Shown here one piece after another: positions 8,378 through 14,967 of a DNA stretch of 47,623 bases. A program made the position numbers and the translations under genes. The stretch comes from Planctomycetales bacterium (GTDB lineage Bacteria; Planctomycetota; Phycisphaerae; SM23-33). The DNA is taken from assembly GCA_030612725.1 (NCBI GenBank), contig JAUWNJ010000024.1, forward strand, positions 1 through 47,623. Reading direction: 5' to 3'. Each line of letters opens with the position of its first letter. Position 1 is the stretch's first letter. The notes beneath the pieces are model-generated. The model made no database searches, had not been told where the DNA came from, and was given only the letters and a program-made list of their open reading frames with translations.

Positions 8378-9232
8378 CTATCTTTTCTCATCCAATGGCC
8401 CGACGCCGGAATAGACGTCGAATCCGCCGTCGATGCAGAGGGTGATACCCTGGAGGAAGCTTCCCGCTTCCGACATCAGCAGGACGATAGGCCCGACGAG
8501 TTCGTCGGGATTACCGAAGCGGTCCAGCGGCGTCTTGGCGATAATCGACTTACCTCGCGGCGTGAGCGTCTTGTCGTCGGACTCGAACAGCAGGCTATGA
8601 TTCTGCGTCGTATCGAGGAAGCCCGGCGCGATTTCGTTGACGCGAATATCGGCATCGGGGAAATCGACCTTCACCTGCACCGCAAGCCACTGGGTATAAT
8701 TCGTTACGGCGGCTTTGGCGTTGGAGTATCCCGGCACGTTGGTCAGCGGGGCGCGCGCGCTCATCGACGAGGTGTTGATAATCACGCCTTTGCCGGCCTC
8801 GGCGAAATGTTTGCAGAAAATCTGGCTCGGAAGGACCGTGCCCTTGTAATTGAGAGCGAAGACCTTGTCCACTTCCTCGACATCCAGATCAGTAAAGGTT
8901 CCGTCGGGCGGTACGCAAGCGCCTTTACGGTTCCCGCCGGCTCCGTTGATCAGCGCGTCGCAGGCGCCGAATTCCTTGATAATGGCCTCCAACGCACCGG
9001 TCATGCTGCCGGCATCCAGCACACTGCACTCGATACCGATCGCTTCGCCGCCGTCAGCGGTTATTTCCTCTGCCAGCGAGTGAACCTTATCGCCCATGAT
9101 GTCAAGCAGGGCGACCTTTGCGCCGTTGGCGGCGAGGGCTTTGGAAATCGCGCCGTAAATAATCCCAGCCGCTCCGGTAACGGCCACTACCTTCCCGGAA
9201 ATGCTGAACATCTCTTTAATCTTTACTGACAT
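8378..9232 (-). CDS. SDR family oxidoreductase, fructuronate reductase (mannonate oxidoreductase)-like
   Basis: This 284-residue short-chain dehydrogenase has the cofactor motif VTGAAGIIYGAISKAL, NGAGG, the catalytic Ser in IINTSSMSA and YSNAK (Tyr-x3-Lys). The length and the blocks FALNYKGTVLPSQIFCKHFA and PGYSNAKAAVTNYTQWLA resemble the SDR-type D-mannonate oxidoreductases, which interconvert fructuronate and mannonate. Two genes upstream on the same strand are KDG-kinase-like and KDPG-aldolase-like, which fits hexuronate breakdown. No mannonate dehydratase (UxuA) is present here. GGAG lies eight bases before the ATG. The substrate is inferred from context. Confidence 0.78.
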   Translation of the reverse strand: MSVKIKEMFSISGKVVAVTGAAGIIYGAISKALAANGAKVALLDIMGDKVHSLAEEITADGGEAIGIECSVLDAGSMTGALEAIIKEFGACDALINGAGGNRKGACVPPDGTFTDLDVEEVDKVFALNYKGTVLPSQIFCKHFAEAGKGVIINTSSMSARAPLTNVPGYSNAKAAVTNYTQWLAVQVKVDFPDADIRVNEIAPGFLDTTQNHSLLFESDDKTLTPRGKSIIAKTPLDRFGNPDELVGPIVLLMSEAGSFLQGITLCIDGGFDVYSGVGPLDEKR

Positions 9233-9260
9233 CGGATAGTCTCCAAATGTAAGACAAAAT

Positions 9261-9341
9261 GTAGGCTGAGACGTAGCGAAGCGGAGTCCCGCCTTTCTTT
9301 CTCGAATTGCCGGGGCTGCGCTTCGCTCCGTCCCGGCCTAC
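9261..9341. repeat. GTAGGCTGGGACGGAGCGAAGC hairpin repeat
   Basis: The left arm is GTAGGCTGAGACGTAGCGAA plus GCGGAGTCCCG. The right arm, CGGGGCTGCGCTTCGCTCCG plus TCCCGGCCTAC, is its near complement. It belongs to the same family as 43616-43697 and the partial copy at 182-307. It lies between the VapB-like gene and the SDR gene and could separate their expression. Confidence 0.7.
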
Positions 9342-9394
9342 GGCTATCCAAATACAAGGTGATTTATAGCGAATGAACGTCGATCAGGCCAACC

Positions 9395-9589
9395 TTACAC
9401 AGTTCTTTTGCGCCTGGAAATCGGGCGAAGCGATCTTTCGCTTCCACCAAGTTCCGCAAGCCTGCGGCTACTCTCGTGCATAATGAGGGATTCGAGGCCT
9501 AGTCTCACCAAGGTGCTTTTTTCCTTTATCCCTGTCAGGCGAGATGCTTTTTCCAATATTGCATCATCGATATTCAGTGTGGTTCTCAT
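9395..9589 (-). CDS. Orphan VapB-type antitoxin
   Basis: This 64-residue protein begins MRTTLNIDDAILEKASRLTG, the ribbon-helix-helix start typical of VapB antitoxins, followed by KSTLVRLGLESLI and RRLAELGGSE. Such proteins bind their own promoter and neutralise a VapC PIN-domain RNase. No VapC gene follows: only 162 bases separate it from the SDR gene and they hold a repeat. An in-frame TTG nine bases upstream is possible, but the ATG gives the canonical N-terminus. It lies 20 bases after the aldolase gene, so it may be a relic carried in the operon or an antitoxin acting in trans. Confidence 0.8.
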   Translation of the reverse strand: MRTTLNIDDAILEKASRLTGIKEKSTLVRLGLESLIMHESSRRLAELGGSERSLRPISRRKRTV

Positions 9590-9609
9590 CTGCGTCAAGC
9601 GTTTCTTTT

Positions 9610-10356
9610 CTATGGTTTCTCAAATTTCGCTTCGAACGCTTTGAGCGATTCGGTAATCGTGTCGAGGTCGCCGGGCTTTTTTCGCTCCGCCACCAGCGCC
9701 ATCGGAGCCGACATTCCGAGAACAGGCGTGTATCCCCGGCTGGAGATTGCCTTGATATACTCCGGCCCGGTCTCTAAATTGACCGCTCCGGTCGGCATGA
9801 TAATTTTTCCGTTGTGCCTGTCGCGGACGTAAGGCGCAAGTAAATCCGATAGCCCCTTAGGCCCGTGCGAGCGGGCGGGGAAAACCTTAATCGCGTCCGG
9901 CTCAAGCCCGTCGGGGCGTTCGAGGAAATAGTTCAATTCGCTCGGCGTGAACACCGCCGGAGCCGAGAAAACATTGGCTTCGCGCGTGATGCGGACGAAG
10001 TCTTTGCCCTCACCGTATCCGCCCATAACGTTGGCCGGTGCTACGATCATATCGAAGCCCATCTCGATAGCGGACTCCAGTTCCTGCGGGTTTATCACGC
10101 TTCCGACGCCGAGGATGAACGGATTGTCAGCCGGGCTGTCTGCCTGAATTTTCACCAGTTCGACCATCGCCTCTTTCAGCAGGGCCTCTTCAATACGGAA
10201 AGTAACCTCGGCCACATAACCGGCTTCATATATCGCCTTCATGGTCGTTACCATGTGTTCGGGTTCGGTGATGTGGCTCTTGTTCATCACGACGACAATG
10301 CCGCTCTTTCTCAAGGCTGCATCTGTCTTGCTTCTGTCTCGTTGATATTCCGCCAT
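9610..10356 (-). CDS. KDPG / 4-hydroxy-2-oxoglutarate aldolase family protein
   Basis: The product is 248 residues, a little longer than a standard Eda (about 210). Family landmarks are the Glu in AEVTFRIEEALLKEA, GVGSVINPQELESAIEMGFD, the segment VAPANV, the candidate Schiff-base Lys in DAIKVFPARSHGPKGL, and IIMPTGAVNLETG. Eda-type enzymes split 2-keto-3-deoxy-6-phosphogluconate to pyruvate and glyceraldehyde 3-phosphate. The kinase gene upstream would make the substrate. AGGAG lies six bases before the ATG. Variant aldolases of this fold act on other keto-deoxy sugar phosphates, so the exact substrate is open. Confidence 0.85.
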   Translation of the reverse strand: MAEYQRDRSKTDAALRKSGIVVVMNKSHITEPEHMVTTMKAIYEAGYVAEVTFRIEEALLKEAMVELVKIQADSPADNPFILGVGSVINPQELESAIEMGFDMIVAPANVMGGYGEGKDFVRITREANVFSAPAVFTPSELNYFLERPDGLEPDAIKVFPARSHGPKGLSDLLAPYVRDRHNGKIIMPTGAVNLETGPEYIKAISSRGYTPVLGMSAPMALVAERKKPGDLDTITESLKAFEAKFEKP

Positions 10357-10380
10357 TGTATTCTCCTATTTAACGGCACT

Positions 10381-10530
10381 CTAAAATCTCAAATACCAAT
10401 CTCCAAAGAACAAACAAATTTCAAATAGCAAATCCCAATGTTCAAACGTGCAACTTGTCAGCTATTGCCGTTTTGTATTTGGTTCTTGTAACTTGTTTGG
10501 AATTTGCGATTTGATATTTGGGATTTCTCA
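10381..10530. repeat. Interspersed hairpin repeat, AAATCTCAAATACC/GATATTTGGGATTT type
   Basis: The left arm AAATCTCAAATACCAATCTC (from 10384) and TTTCAAATAGCAAATCCCAA pair roughly with the right arm TTTGCGATTTGATATTTGGG then ATTTCTC. It is AT-rich and similar in layout to the hairpins at 4356 and 8213 but different in sequence. It lies between the kinase and aldolase genes. Confidence 0.65.
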
Positions 10531-10569
10531 CCTAAATTCGCAAAGTGTACGACCATTTATCACATCCGT

Positions 10570-11706
10570 TTATCTCAAAGCGCTGACTCCGCCGCCGGAC
10601 ACTGCGCGTTTGACTTCCTTTTCCACGTCTGATTGTTTTACCATCGAAACGTCGCCGGGGGTTTCCTGTACGCAGATACCGTGAGCGGCGCCCCACTGGA
10701 CTGCCGTTGCGACGTCATTGCCCTTCAGCAGCGCAGCCGCTACGCCCGAAGCGAACGAATCGCCCCCACCGGTGCGGTCGGCAATCTCGACGCCCTCGCG
10801 GGTAACCGCCAGGTGCAGTTTGTCCTCGGCGGTGTCGAAAAGCACCGCGCCCCAATTGATTTTGTCGGCGCTCAATGCCGCTCGCAGCTGCGTTCCGATG
10901 AGTTTGAGATTCGGATACTTCCTGGCCACCCGACGAAGCATTTCGGAATAGGCCTCAAGCCAAATCTCGAACGGTTCGTCCTTTCCGACCTTTTTGCACT
11001 CTTCGCCGAGGGCGTCGCCAAAGTCGCTCTGGTTGCCGACGAGGAATTCACACATCGTAACGATCTGCTGGTTCTGCTTGCGGGCCTTTGCCTTGTCCGG
11101 CTCGACCTTGGAGCGATAGTTCAGGTCGAACGACCTGACAGCCCCTGCCGCCCCGGCTGCTTCCATCGCCTCGATTGCCACGCCGGCAGACGTCGGGGAA
11201 ATCAGCGTGAATATCCCGCCGGTGTGGAACCAGCGAACGCCCTGGGCGAACAATCCCGCCCAGTCGAAGTCTCCGGCGGCGATTTCGCGGATGGGCGTAT
11301 GGGCGCGGTAATACTCCGTAATCGAAGGCAGCACGCCCTTGCCACGCCAGGTGAAATTGACGCCGTTGTGGAGCGTACCCTTGGCGTCGGTCGAGAATTT
11401 ACCTTTGCCGTTAGTGCTGAACCAGATGATGTTCGTCGTATCGACGCCGGCCTCTCGCATCTGGTTTTCGATGTTGCGTCCGATACCGTCATCGACCAGC
11501 GCGGTAACGACAGCGGTCCGCAGGCCGAAGCAGTAGCTCAGCCCTTCCGCCATATTCGTTTCGCCGCCGCCATGCCAGATTCGTCCCGTCCTTGCGCGCG
11601 CGGTCGGCACGTCGCCGGGATCGACTCTCAACATCACCTCGCCAAGCGAGACCTCGTCGTAACGACATTCTTGAGCGGTTTTAATTTTCAGATCAGCCAC
11701 GTTCAT
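10570..11706 (-). CDS. PfkB family carbohydrate kinase, 2-keto-3-deoxygluconate kinase-like
   Basis: This 378-residue ribokinase-fold protein has GGGETNMAEGLSYCFGLRTA near residue 47 (substrate-binding GG motif and N-terminal fold) and the C-terminal catalytic motif DRTGGGDSFASGVAAALL near 315, where the Asp is the base and the GGGD forms the anion hole. Ribokinase-type kinases of similar size phosphorylate KDG in uronate catabolism, and the aldolase downstream supports this. It has a longer mid-section than most PfkB proteins (EECKKVGKDEPFEIWLEAYS). GGGAG lies just before the ATG. Confidence 0.85.
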   Translation of the reverse strand: MNVADLKIKTAQECRYDEVSLGEVMLRVDPGDVPTARARTGRIWHGGGETNMAEGLSYCFGLRTAVVTALVDDGIGRNIENQMREAGVDTTNIIWFSTNGKGKFSTDAKGTLHNGVNFTWRGKGVLPSITEYYRAHTPIREIAAGDFDWAGLFAQGVRWFHTGGIFTLISPTSAGVAIEAMEAAGAAGAVRSFDLNYRSKVEPDKAKARKQNQQIVTMCEFLVGNQSDFGDALGEECKKVGKDEPFEIWLEAYSEMLRRVARKYPNLKLIGTQLRAALSADKINWGAVLFDTAEDKLHLAVTREGVEIADRTGGGDSFASGVAAALLKGNDVATAVQWGAAHGICVQETPGDVSMVKQSDVEKEVKRAVSGGGVSALR

Positions 11707-11805
11707 TATCTCCCGATTTCATTACAACACTGCAAATTCCGGTGAACAACCGATTTCAAGGCAGGGAGTGTAACAGCGCCGAAATGAGATTTCAACTTTT
11801 AACAG

Positions 11806-11840
11806 ATAGGGCGTAGGGCATAGGGCGTAGGGCGTAGGGG
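11806..11840. repeat. Seven-base tandem repeat (RTAGGGC)5
   Basis: Five consecutive copies of ATAGGGC or GTAGGGC run head to tail, the last ending GGGG. The G-rich strand could in principle form a quadruplex, because GGG runs recur every four bases. Confidence 0.8.
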
Positions 11841-11871
11841 GAAACAGAAAAAACGGAACCTGAAACTGATG

Positions 11872-11964
11872 AACTAATCAACCAATCAACCAATCAACCA
11901 ATCAACCAATCAACCAATCAACCAATCAACCAGTCAACCAGTCAACCAATCAACCAGTCAACCA
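11872..11964. repeat. Eight-base tandem repeat (AACCAATC)11
   Basis: About eleven head-to-tail copies of AACCAATC occur, with AACTAATC first and AACCAGTC variants towards the right end. The tract starts about 157 bases before the YkgJ-like start codon. Copy number could change by slipped-strand replication. It is too short and too regular to be a CRISPR array. Confidence 0.92.
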
Positions 11965-12028
11965 GAATCCATGTTGGTCTTATCCGACCCGATTCGTTTA
12001 TAATGTTTGCGTGGAGATTTTTGCCGAC

Positions 12029-12454
12029 ATGAAGCCATGGTACGCCGGCGGGCTGGCGTTTGAGTGTACTGGTTGCGGCGGTTGCTGCGCCGGACCCGGC
12101 GAAGGGCACGTCTGGGTTACGCCGAAAGAGATCGTCGCAATCGCCGAACTCCTCGGCCTCACCGAAGACAAGGTCCGCCGGAAATATGTTCGCAAGGTCA
12201 GACAACGCTTCAGCCTCGTCGAACGAAAAAGTAACAGGGACTGCATCTTCCTCCAGCCTGACGGGAAAGGCGGAAGGAACTGTCGGATTTACGACGCCAG
12301 ACCCGTCCAATGCCGGACCTGGCCTTTCTGGCCCAGCAACATCGCCGACACCGATTCCTGGTGCCTGGCTGGACGTCGCTGCCCCGGTATCAATCGAGGA
12401 CGGCTTTATAACGCAGATGAAATCCAACACCAAAGCCGACAAATCGCCCCGTGA
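12029..12454 (+). CDS. YkgJ family Cys-cluster (Fe/Zn chelating) protein
   Basis: The product is 141 residues. FECTGCGGCCAGPGEGHVWV near the N-terminus gives the CxxCxxCC cluster. NCRIYDARPVQCRTWPFWPS and a further Cys pair (CLAGRRCPGI) complete the metal-binding set of the YkgJ/UPF0153 family. Members are soluble and of poorly defined function. The ATG at 12029 gives the usual family start (MKPWYAGGLAFEC), while a GTG at 12011 would add six residues. The end overlaps the next gene by 38 bases. Confidence 0.82.
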   Translation: MKPWYAGGLAFECTGCGGCCAGPGEGHVWVTPKEIVAIAELLGLTEDKVRRKYVRKVRQRFSLVERKSNRDCIFLQPDGKGGRNCRIYDARPVQCRTWPFWPSNIADTDSWCLAGRRCPGINRGRLYNADEIQHQSRQIAP

Positions 12455-12902
12455 GCCGGACCTGACCGACGCCGTCGCGCGTTGCGGCGCTGACGCATCC
12501 ATGATGGACAGGCTTGGGCGAATTTACGAGAGCGCCGACCGTGCAGTGGCGCGTACCGGAGCCGTCTGCCTGGGCGGAGGCCCCTGCTGCAGGTTCGACC
12601 TGTTCGCCCATCGTCTGTATCTGACGCCGGTGGAACTGGCGATGCTGGTGAGTCAACCGGCTCCCGATTCCGCTTACGCCGACCCGGGGCGATGCCCCTA
12701 CCAGAACGGACCACGCTGCATCGCTTATGCCCGTCGTCCACTGGGATGCAGAATTTTTTTCTGCCAGGGCGAAAAACGACTATTCGAGCGACTATATGAG
12801 CGGTATCACCGAGAAATCCGCTCCCTTCACGAAAGTTGCTGTATCCCATACTCTTATGGCGAACTGGTAGCCTGTTTTATGCAATTATTTCCAAATGAAT
12901 GA
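12417..12902 (+). CDS. Second YkgJ-like Cys-cluster protein
   Basis: This product of about 161 residues has CLGGGPCCRFDLFAHRLYLT, CPYQNGPRCIAYARRPLGCR and a late Cys pair in HESCCIPYS, a YkgJ-type arrangement distinct from the neighbour. The ATG at 12417 was chosen because codons upstream lie wholly within the first ykgJ-like gene. ATGs at 12501 and 12504 are alternatives, giving MMDRLGRIYESADRAV. The overlap with the first gene suggests coupled translation and perhaps a two-subunit or sequential metal protein. Confidence 0.72.
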   Translation: MKSNTKADKSPREPDLTDAVARCGADASMMDRLGRIYESADRAVARTGAVCLGGGPCCRFDLFAHRLYLTPVELAMLVSQPAPDSAYADPGRCPYQNGPRCIAYARRPLGCRIFFCQGEKRLFERLYERYHREIRSLHESCCIPYSYGELVACFMQLFPNE

Positions 12903-12943
12903 CTTATCAAAAATTGTACGGTGACAACAAAACCTTTTTAACC

Positions 12944-12973
12944 TTGACCACATGGCACATCATCCATTATTAT
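12944..12973 (+). promoter_or_regulatory. Candidate sigma-70 promoter for the HU gene
   Basis: TTGACC at 12944-12949 and TATTAT at 12968-12973 are 18 bases apart. Each differs from consensus by one base. The HU start lies about 110 bases downstream. Confidence 0.5.
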
Positions 12974-13080
12974 CTCTCGCTATCGCCTGTAATTGGAATA
13001 GTTGGCATACACGTCAAAATTGGAAAAGTCTGGAGTCGTACCGGTATCGAAGGTCGTTGACAGAGAAAGGAGTGTTTGTC

Positions 13081-13386
13081 TTGACTAAAAAGGAGATGAT
13101 CCGACTAATTGCTGCTGAACTGAATGTCAACCAGGTTCTGACTGGAAAGATAGTTCAGAGCACTCTCGATATGATTCTCGATACTCTCGTGGCAACGGGG
13201 AAAGTGGAACTGCGGAATTTCGGCGTTTTCAAAGTCAAAAAACGCGCCCCAAGGAAGGCACGCAACCCCAAAACCAACGAGGAAATTCTTGTACCGGCAA
13301 AAAGCGTAGTCTGCTTCCAGCCCGGAAAGAACGTCGCGTCCATGATCGCCTCAAAACAATCTGTTACAACAGACGATAAAAGTTGA
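13081..13386 (+). CDS. HU family DNA-binding protein
   Basis: The product is 101 residues, close to the family's usual 90-100. It starts MTKKEMIRLIAAELNVNQ and has GKVELRNFGVFKVKKRAPRK, the beta-arm block ARNPKTNEEILVPAKSV, then FQPGKNV. The Arg-Asn-Pro arm tip that bends DNA is intact. The start is TTG at 13081 with AAAGGAG eight bases upstream; longer open reading upstream is not conserved-looking. HU dimers compact DNA in the nucleoid. The short C-terminal tail after GKNV is Ser/Thr rich. Confidence 0.93.
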   Translation: MTKKEMIRLIAAELNVNQVLTGKIVQSTLDMILDTLVATGKVELRNFGVFKVKKRAPRKARNPKTNEEILVPAKSVVCFQPGKNVASMIASKQSVTTDDKS

Positions 13387-13406
13387 AAATGCCCTGTTGA
13401 TTTTTG

Positions 13407-13435
13407 TTGACAGACTTTTCCGGCACGACTATCAT
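13407..13435 (+). promoter_or_regulatory. Strong candidate sigma-70 promoter for the small lipoprotein
   Basis: A perfect TTGACA (13407-13412), a 17-base spacer and TATCAT (13430-13435, one mismatch to TATAAT) lie about 73 bases before the lipoprotein ATG. This is the best promoter match found in the window. Confidence 0.75.
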
Positions 13436-13508
13436 TATACAGCGGTGGTTTTTTTGTATCGTCGCCGGGATCGGTTTCACAAAGAACTTGAACGGAAAGG
13501 CGTTAACC

Positions 13509-13724
13509 ATGAAACGGTTTGTACTGTTTATCCTTGCTGTATTGTTCATCGGGAGTTTTCTCGGCGGTTGCAGCGGAACGGCACACACGTTCCAGGAGCG
13601 CAAAGATCGTTTCAGAACCATTGACGATCTCCGCGTCCGCGGGTTCGTCGATGACTGGGATCGAGTGGCGATGTACGACAGGCCTTCCTATCTGAGCGAG
13701 TGGCCTATCCGCGACACCGATTAA
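13509..13724 (+). CDS. Small lipoprotein of unknown function
   Basis: This 71-residue protein has the N-terminus MKRFVLFILAVLFIGSFLGG followed by Cys, a clear lipobox (LGGC, Cys21). The mature part of about 50 residues is charged: ERKDRFRTIDDLRVRGFVDD and WDRVAMYDRPSYLSEWP. It would be lipidated and anchored in a membrane. Small lipoproteins with this tail are common in Planctomycetota, but I cannot name a function. It has its own strong promoter and a terminator, so it is a separate, probably well-expressed unit. AAAGG lies eight bases before the ATG. Confidence 0.85.
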   Translation: MKRFVLFILAVLFIGSFLGGCSGTAHTFQERKDRFRTIDDLRVRGFVDDWDRVAMYDRPSYLSEWPIRDTD

Positions 13725-13761
13725 AATTACAACTTGCTTACTTGCGTTTGTTACGTTTGTT

Positions 13762-13814
13762 AAGCCCAGCCATATTTGACTCCGACCCATCGGAATGGCT
13801 GGGCTTCTTTTTTT
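13762..13814 (+). terminator. Rho-independent terminator
   Basis: AAGCCCAGCCAT (13762-13773) and ATGGCTGGGCTT (13795-13806) form a perfect 12-bp stem, followed by CTTTTTTT. It ends the small lipoprotein transcript. Confidence 0.93.
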
Positions 13815-13860
13815 CAACTTGCACGCCCCCACCCGCTGCTTTCTAATTAACAAAAAGAGA

Positions 13861-13942
13861 TTCACCGCAGAGGACGCAGAGAGCGCAGAGAAAGGAAACA
13901 AAAAAGTTCTTTTATTTATTCTCTGCGATCTCTGCGGTGAAT
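13861..13942. repeat. TTCACCGCAGAG hairpin repeat
   Basis: TTCACCGCAGAGGACGCAGA (from 13861) pairs with TCTGCGATCTCTGCGGTGAA (ending 13941). The loop is AT-rich. It is a fourth type of intergenic hairpin in this window and lies just before the parvulin gene. Confidence 0.8.
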
Positions 13943-13964
13943 TCCGTTTTTTGGAGTTGCGAAA

Positions 13965-14936
13965 ATGAGATACTTTTATGCAGCAAGCGTTTGTCTTTTG
14001 ATTTTGAGCGGATGCCCGCGGCAAGACCGTCCCGCTACACAAAGGCCTTCCGATTACGTCAAACCGACGACCCATGCCGAGGCGCCTCGCCCTCCGGCAA
14101 TCATGGCCACCGTCAACGGAAAACCAATTTACATGGAAGACCTGCACACTCCGCTCGTCGAGTCCTACGGGTTGAGAATAGCGGAAATGCTGATCGTCAA
14201 CGTACTGGTCGCGCAGGAGGCTGAACGCACGAAAATCAGCGTTACCGAGAAAGATGTATTCGCTGAAAATAACCGCACGCTGCAAGGTATCCTGGGCGAG
14301 CAGCAACTCACGCCCGATCAGCGTGAGCAAGTGCTTGGAAGACTGTTGAAACAACGTGGACTAACCCGCCGATTGTGGACGACGATAATGCGTCGCAACG
14401 CCATACTCCGCAAGATGGTCGTCGGAAAGGCCATTGTCAGCGAAGCGATGATCAAGGCGGAATTCGCCCGTCTCCACGGTGAAAAGGTCCAGGTCAGCCA
14501 CATCCAGTTACCGGGTCTGACCGAGGCGGAGAAAATCATTAAACTACTCAAGGAAGGCGGCGATTTCGCCGACCTCGCACAACGTTCCTCCACCAACACC
14601 GCCACAGCCAAGAGCGGTGGTACGCTGGCGCCGTTCTCGCGCGAAAATCCCGCCATCCCCAGAGCAATCCGCGATGCAGCCTTTGCATTAAAAACCGATC
14701 AAATCAGTGGAATTGTTCAGGTTGGAAGCGAATTCCACGTATTAAAACTCCATAAACGCTTCATGCCTCCGGTCGCTGATTACAAAAACGTCAGGGAAAA
14801 ACTACGCGACAACCTGCAAAAGCATCTCATTGAGCGTTTGCAGGTCAAAAAGCTGGCGGAACTGCGGCGTAAGGCCGGTGTTGAATATGTTAACCCAATC
14901 CTGAAGCGGGCGGCGAACCGTCCGGCAGAAATGTAA
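13965..14936 (+). CDS. Parvulin-type peptidyl-prolyl isomerase lipoprotein (SurA/PrsA-like)
   Basis: This 323-residue protein has a lipobox signal (LLILSGC, Cys17). A SurA-N-like helical chaperone region occupies about residues 45-180 (MATVNGKPIYMEDLHTPLVE and VAQEAERTKISVTEKDVFAE). A parvulin domain follows at about 180-275 (VQVSHIQLPGLTEAEKIIKL, GGDFADLAQRSSTNTATAKS, then GGTLAPFSR), with a C-terminal helix. It would help outer-membrane or secreted proteins fold. This suits a genome with many exported proteins, but no direct link to the array is shown. GGAG lies nine bases before the ATG. Confidence 0.88.
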   Translation: MRYFYAASVCLLILSGCPRQDRPATQRPSDYVKPTTHAEAPRPPAIMATVNGKPIYMEDLHTPLVESYGLRIAEMLIVNVLVAQEAERTKISVTEKDVFAENNRTLQGILGEQQLTPDQREQVLGRLLKQRGLTRRLWTTIMRRNAILRKMVVGKAIVSEAMIKAEFARLHGEKVQVSHIQLPGLTEAEKIIKLLKEGGDFADLAQRSSTNTATAKSGGTLAPFSRENPAIPRAIRDAAFALKTDQISGIVQVGSEFHVLKLHKRFMPPVADYKNVREKLRDNLQKHLIERLQVKKLAELRRKAGVEYVNPILKRAANRPAEM

Positions 14937-14967
14937 AAACCCCACCGACGGACAGGAGAAAAGAGTA

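Larger units (their letters stand above)
11707..12028. other. Divergent intergenic region with low-complexity tracts
   Basis: This gap lies between the divergent kinase and YkgJ-like genes. It holds two tandem repeat tracts (11806-11840 and 11872-11964, listed separately) and no gene that I can support. A reverse open frame overlapping it runs through the YkgJ genes and is only a shadow. Confidence 0.6.

Noticed and set aside
9340-9394. Possible VapC remnant (frame reading VGLIDVHSL) just after the VapB gene
   Set aside because: Only nine residues before a stop and no further PIN-domain likeness; could be chance.
11872-11964. Octamer tract considered as a CRISPR array
   Set aside because: The units are contiguous with no spacers and no cas genes are near.
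11942-12502. Minus-strand 186-codon frame over the YkgJ-like genes
   Set aside because: It runs through the octamer repeat and overlaps two Cys-cluster genes with clear motifs.
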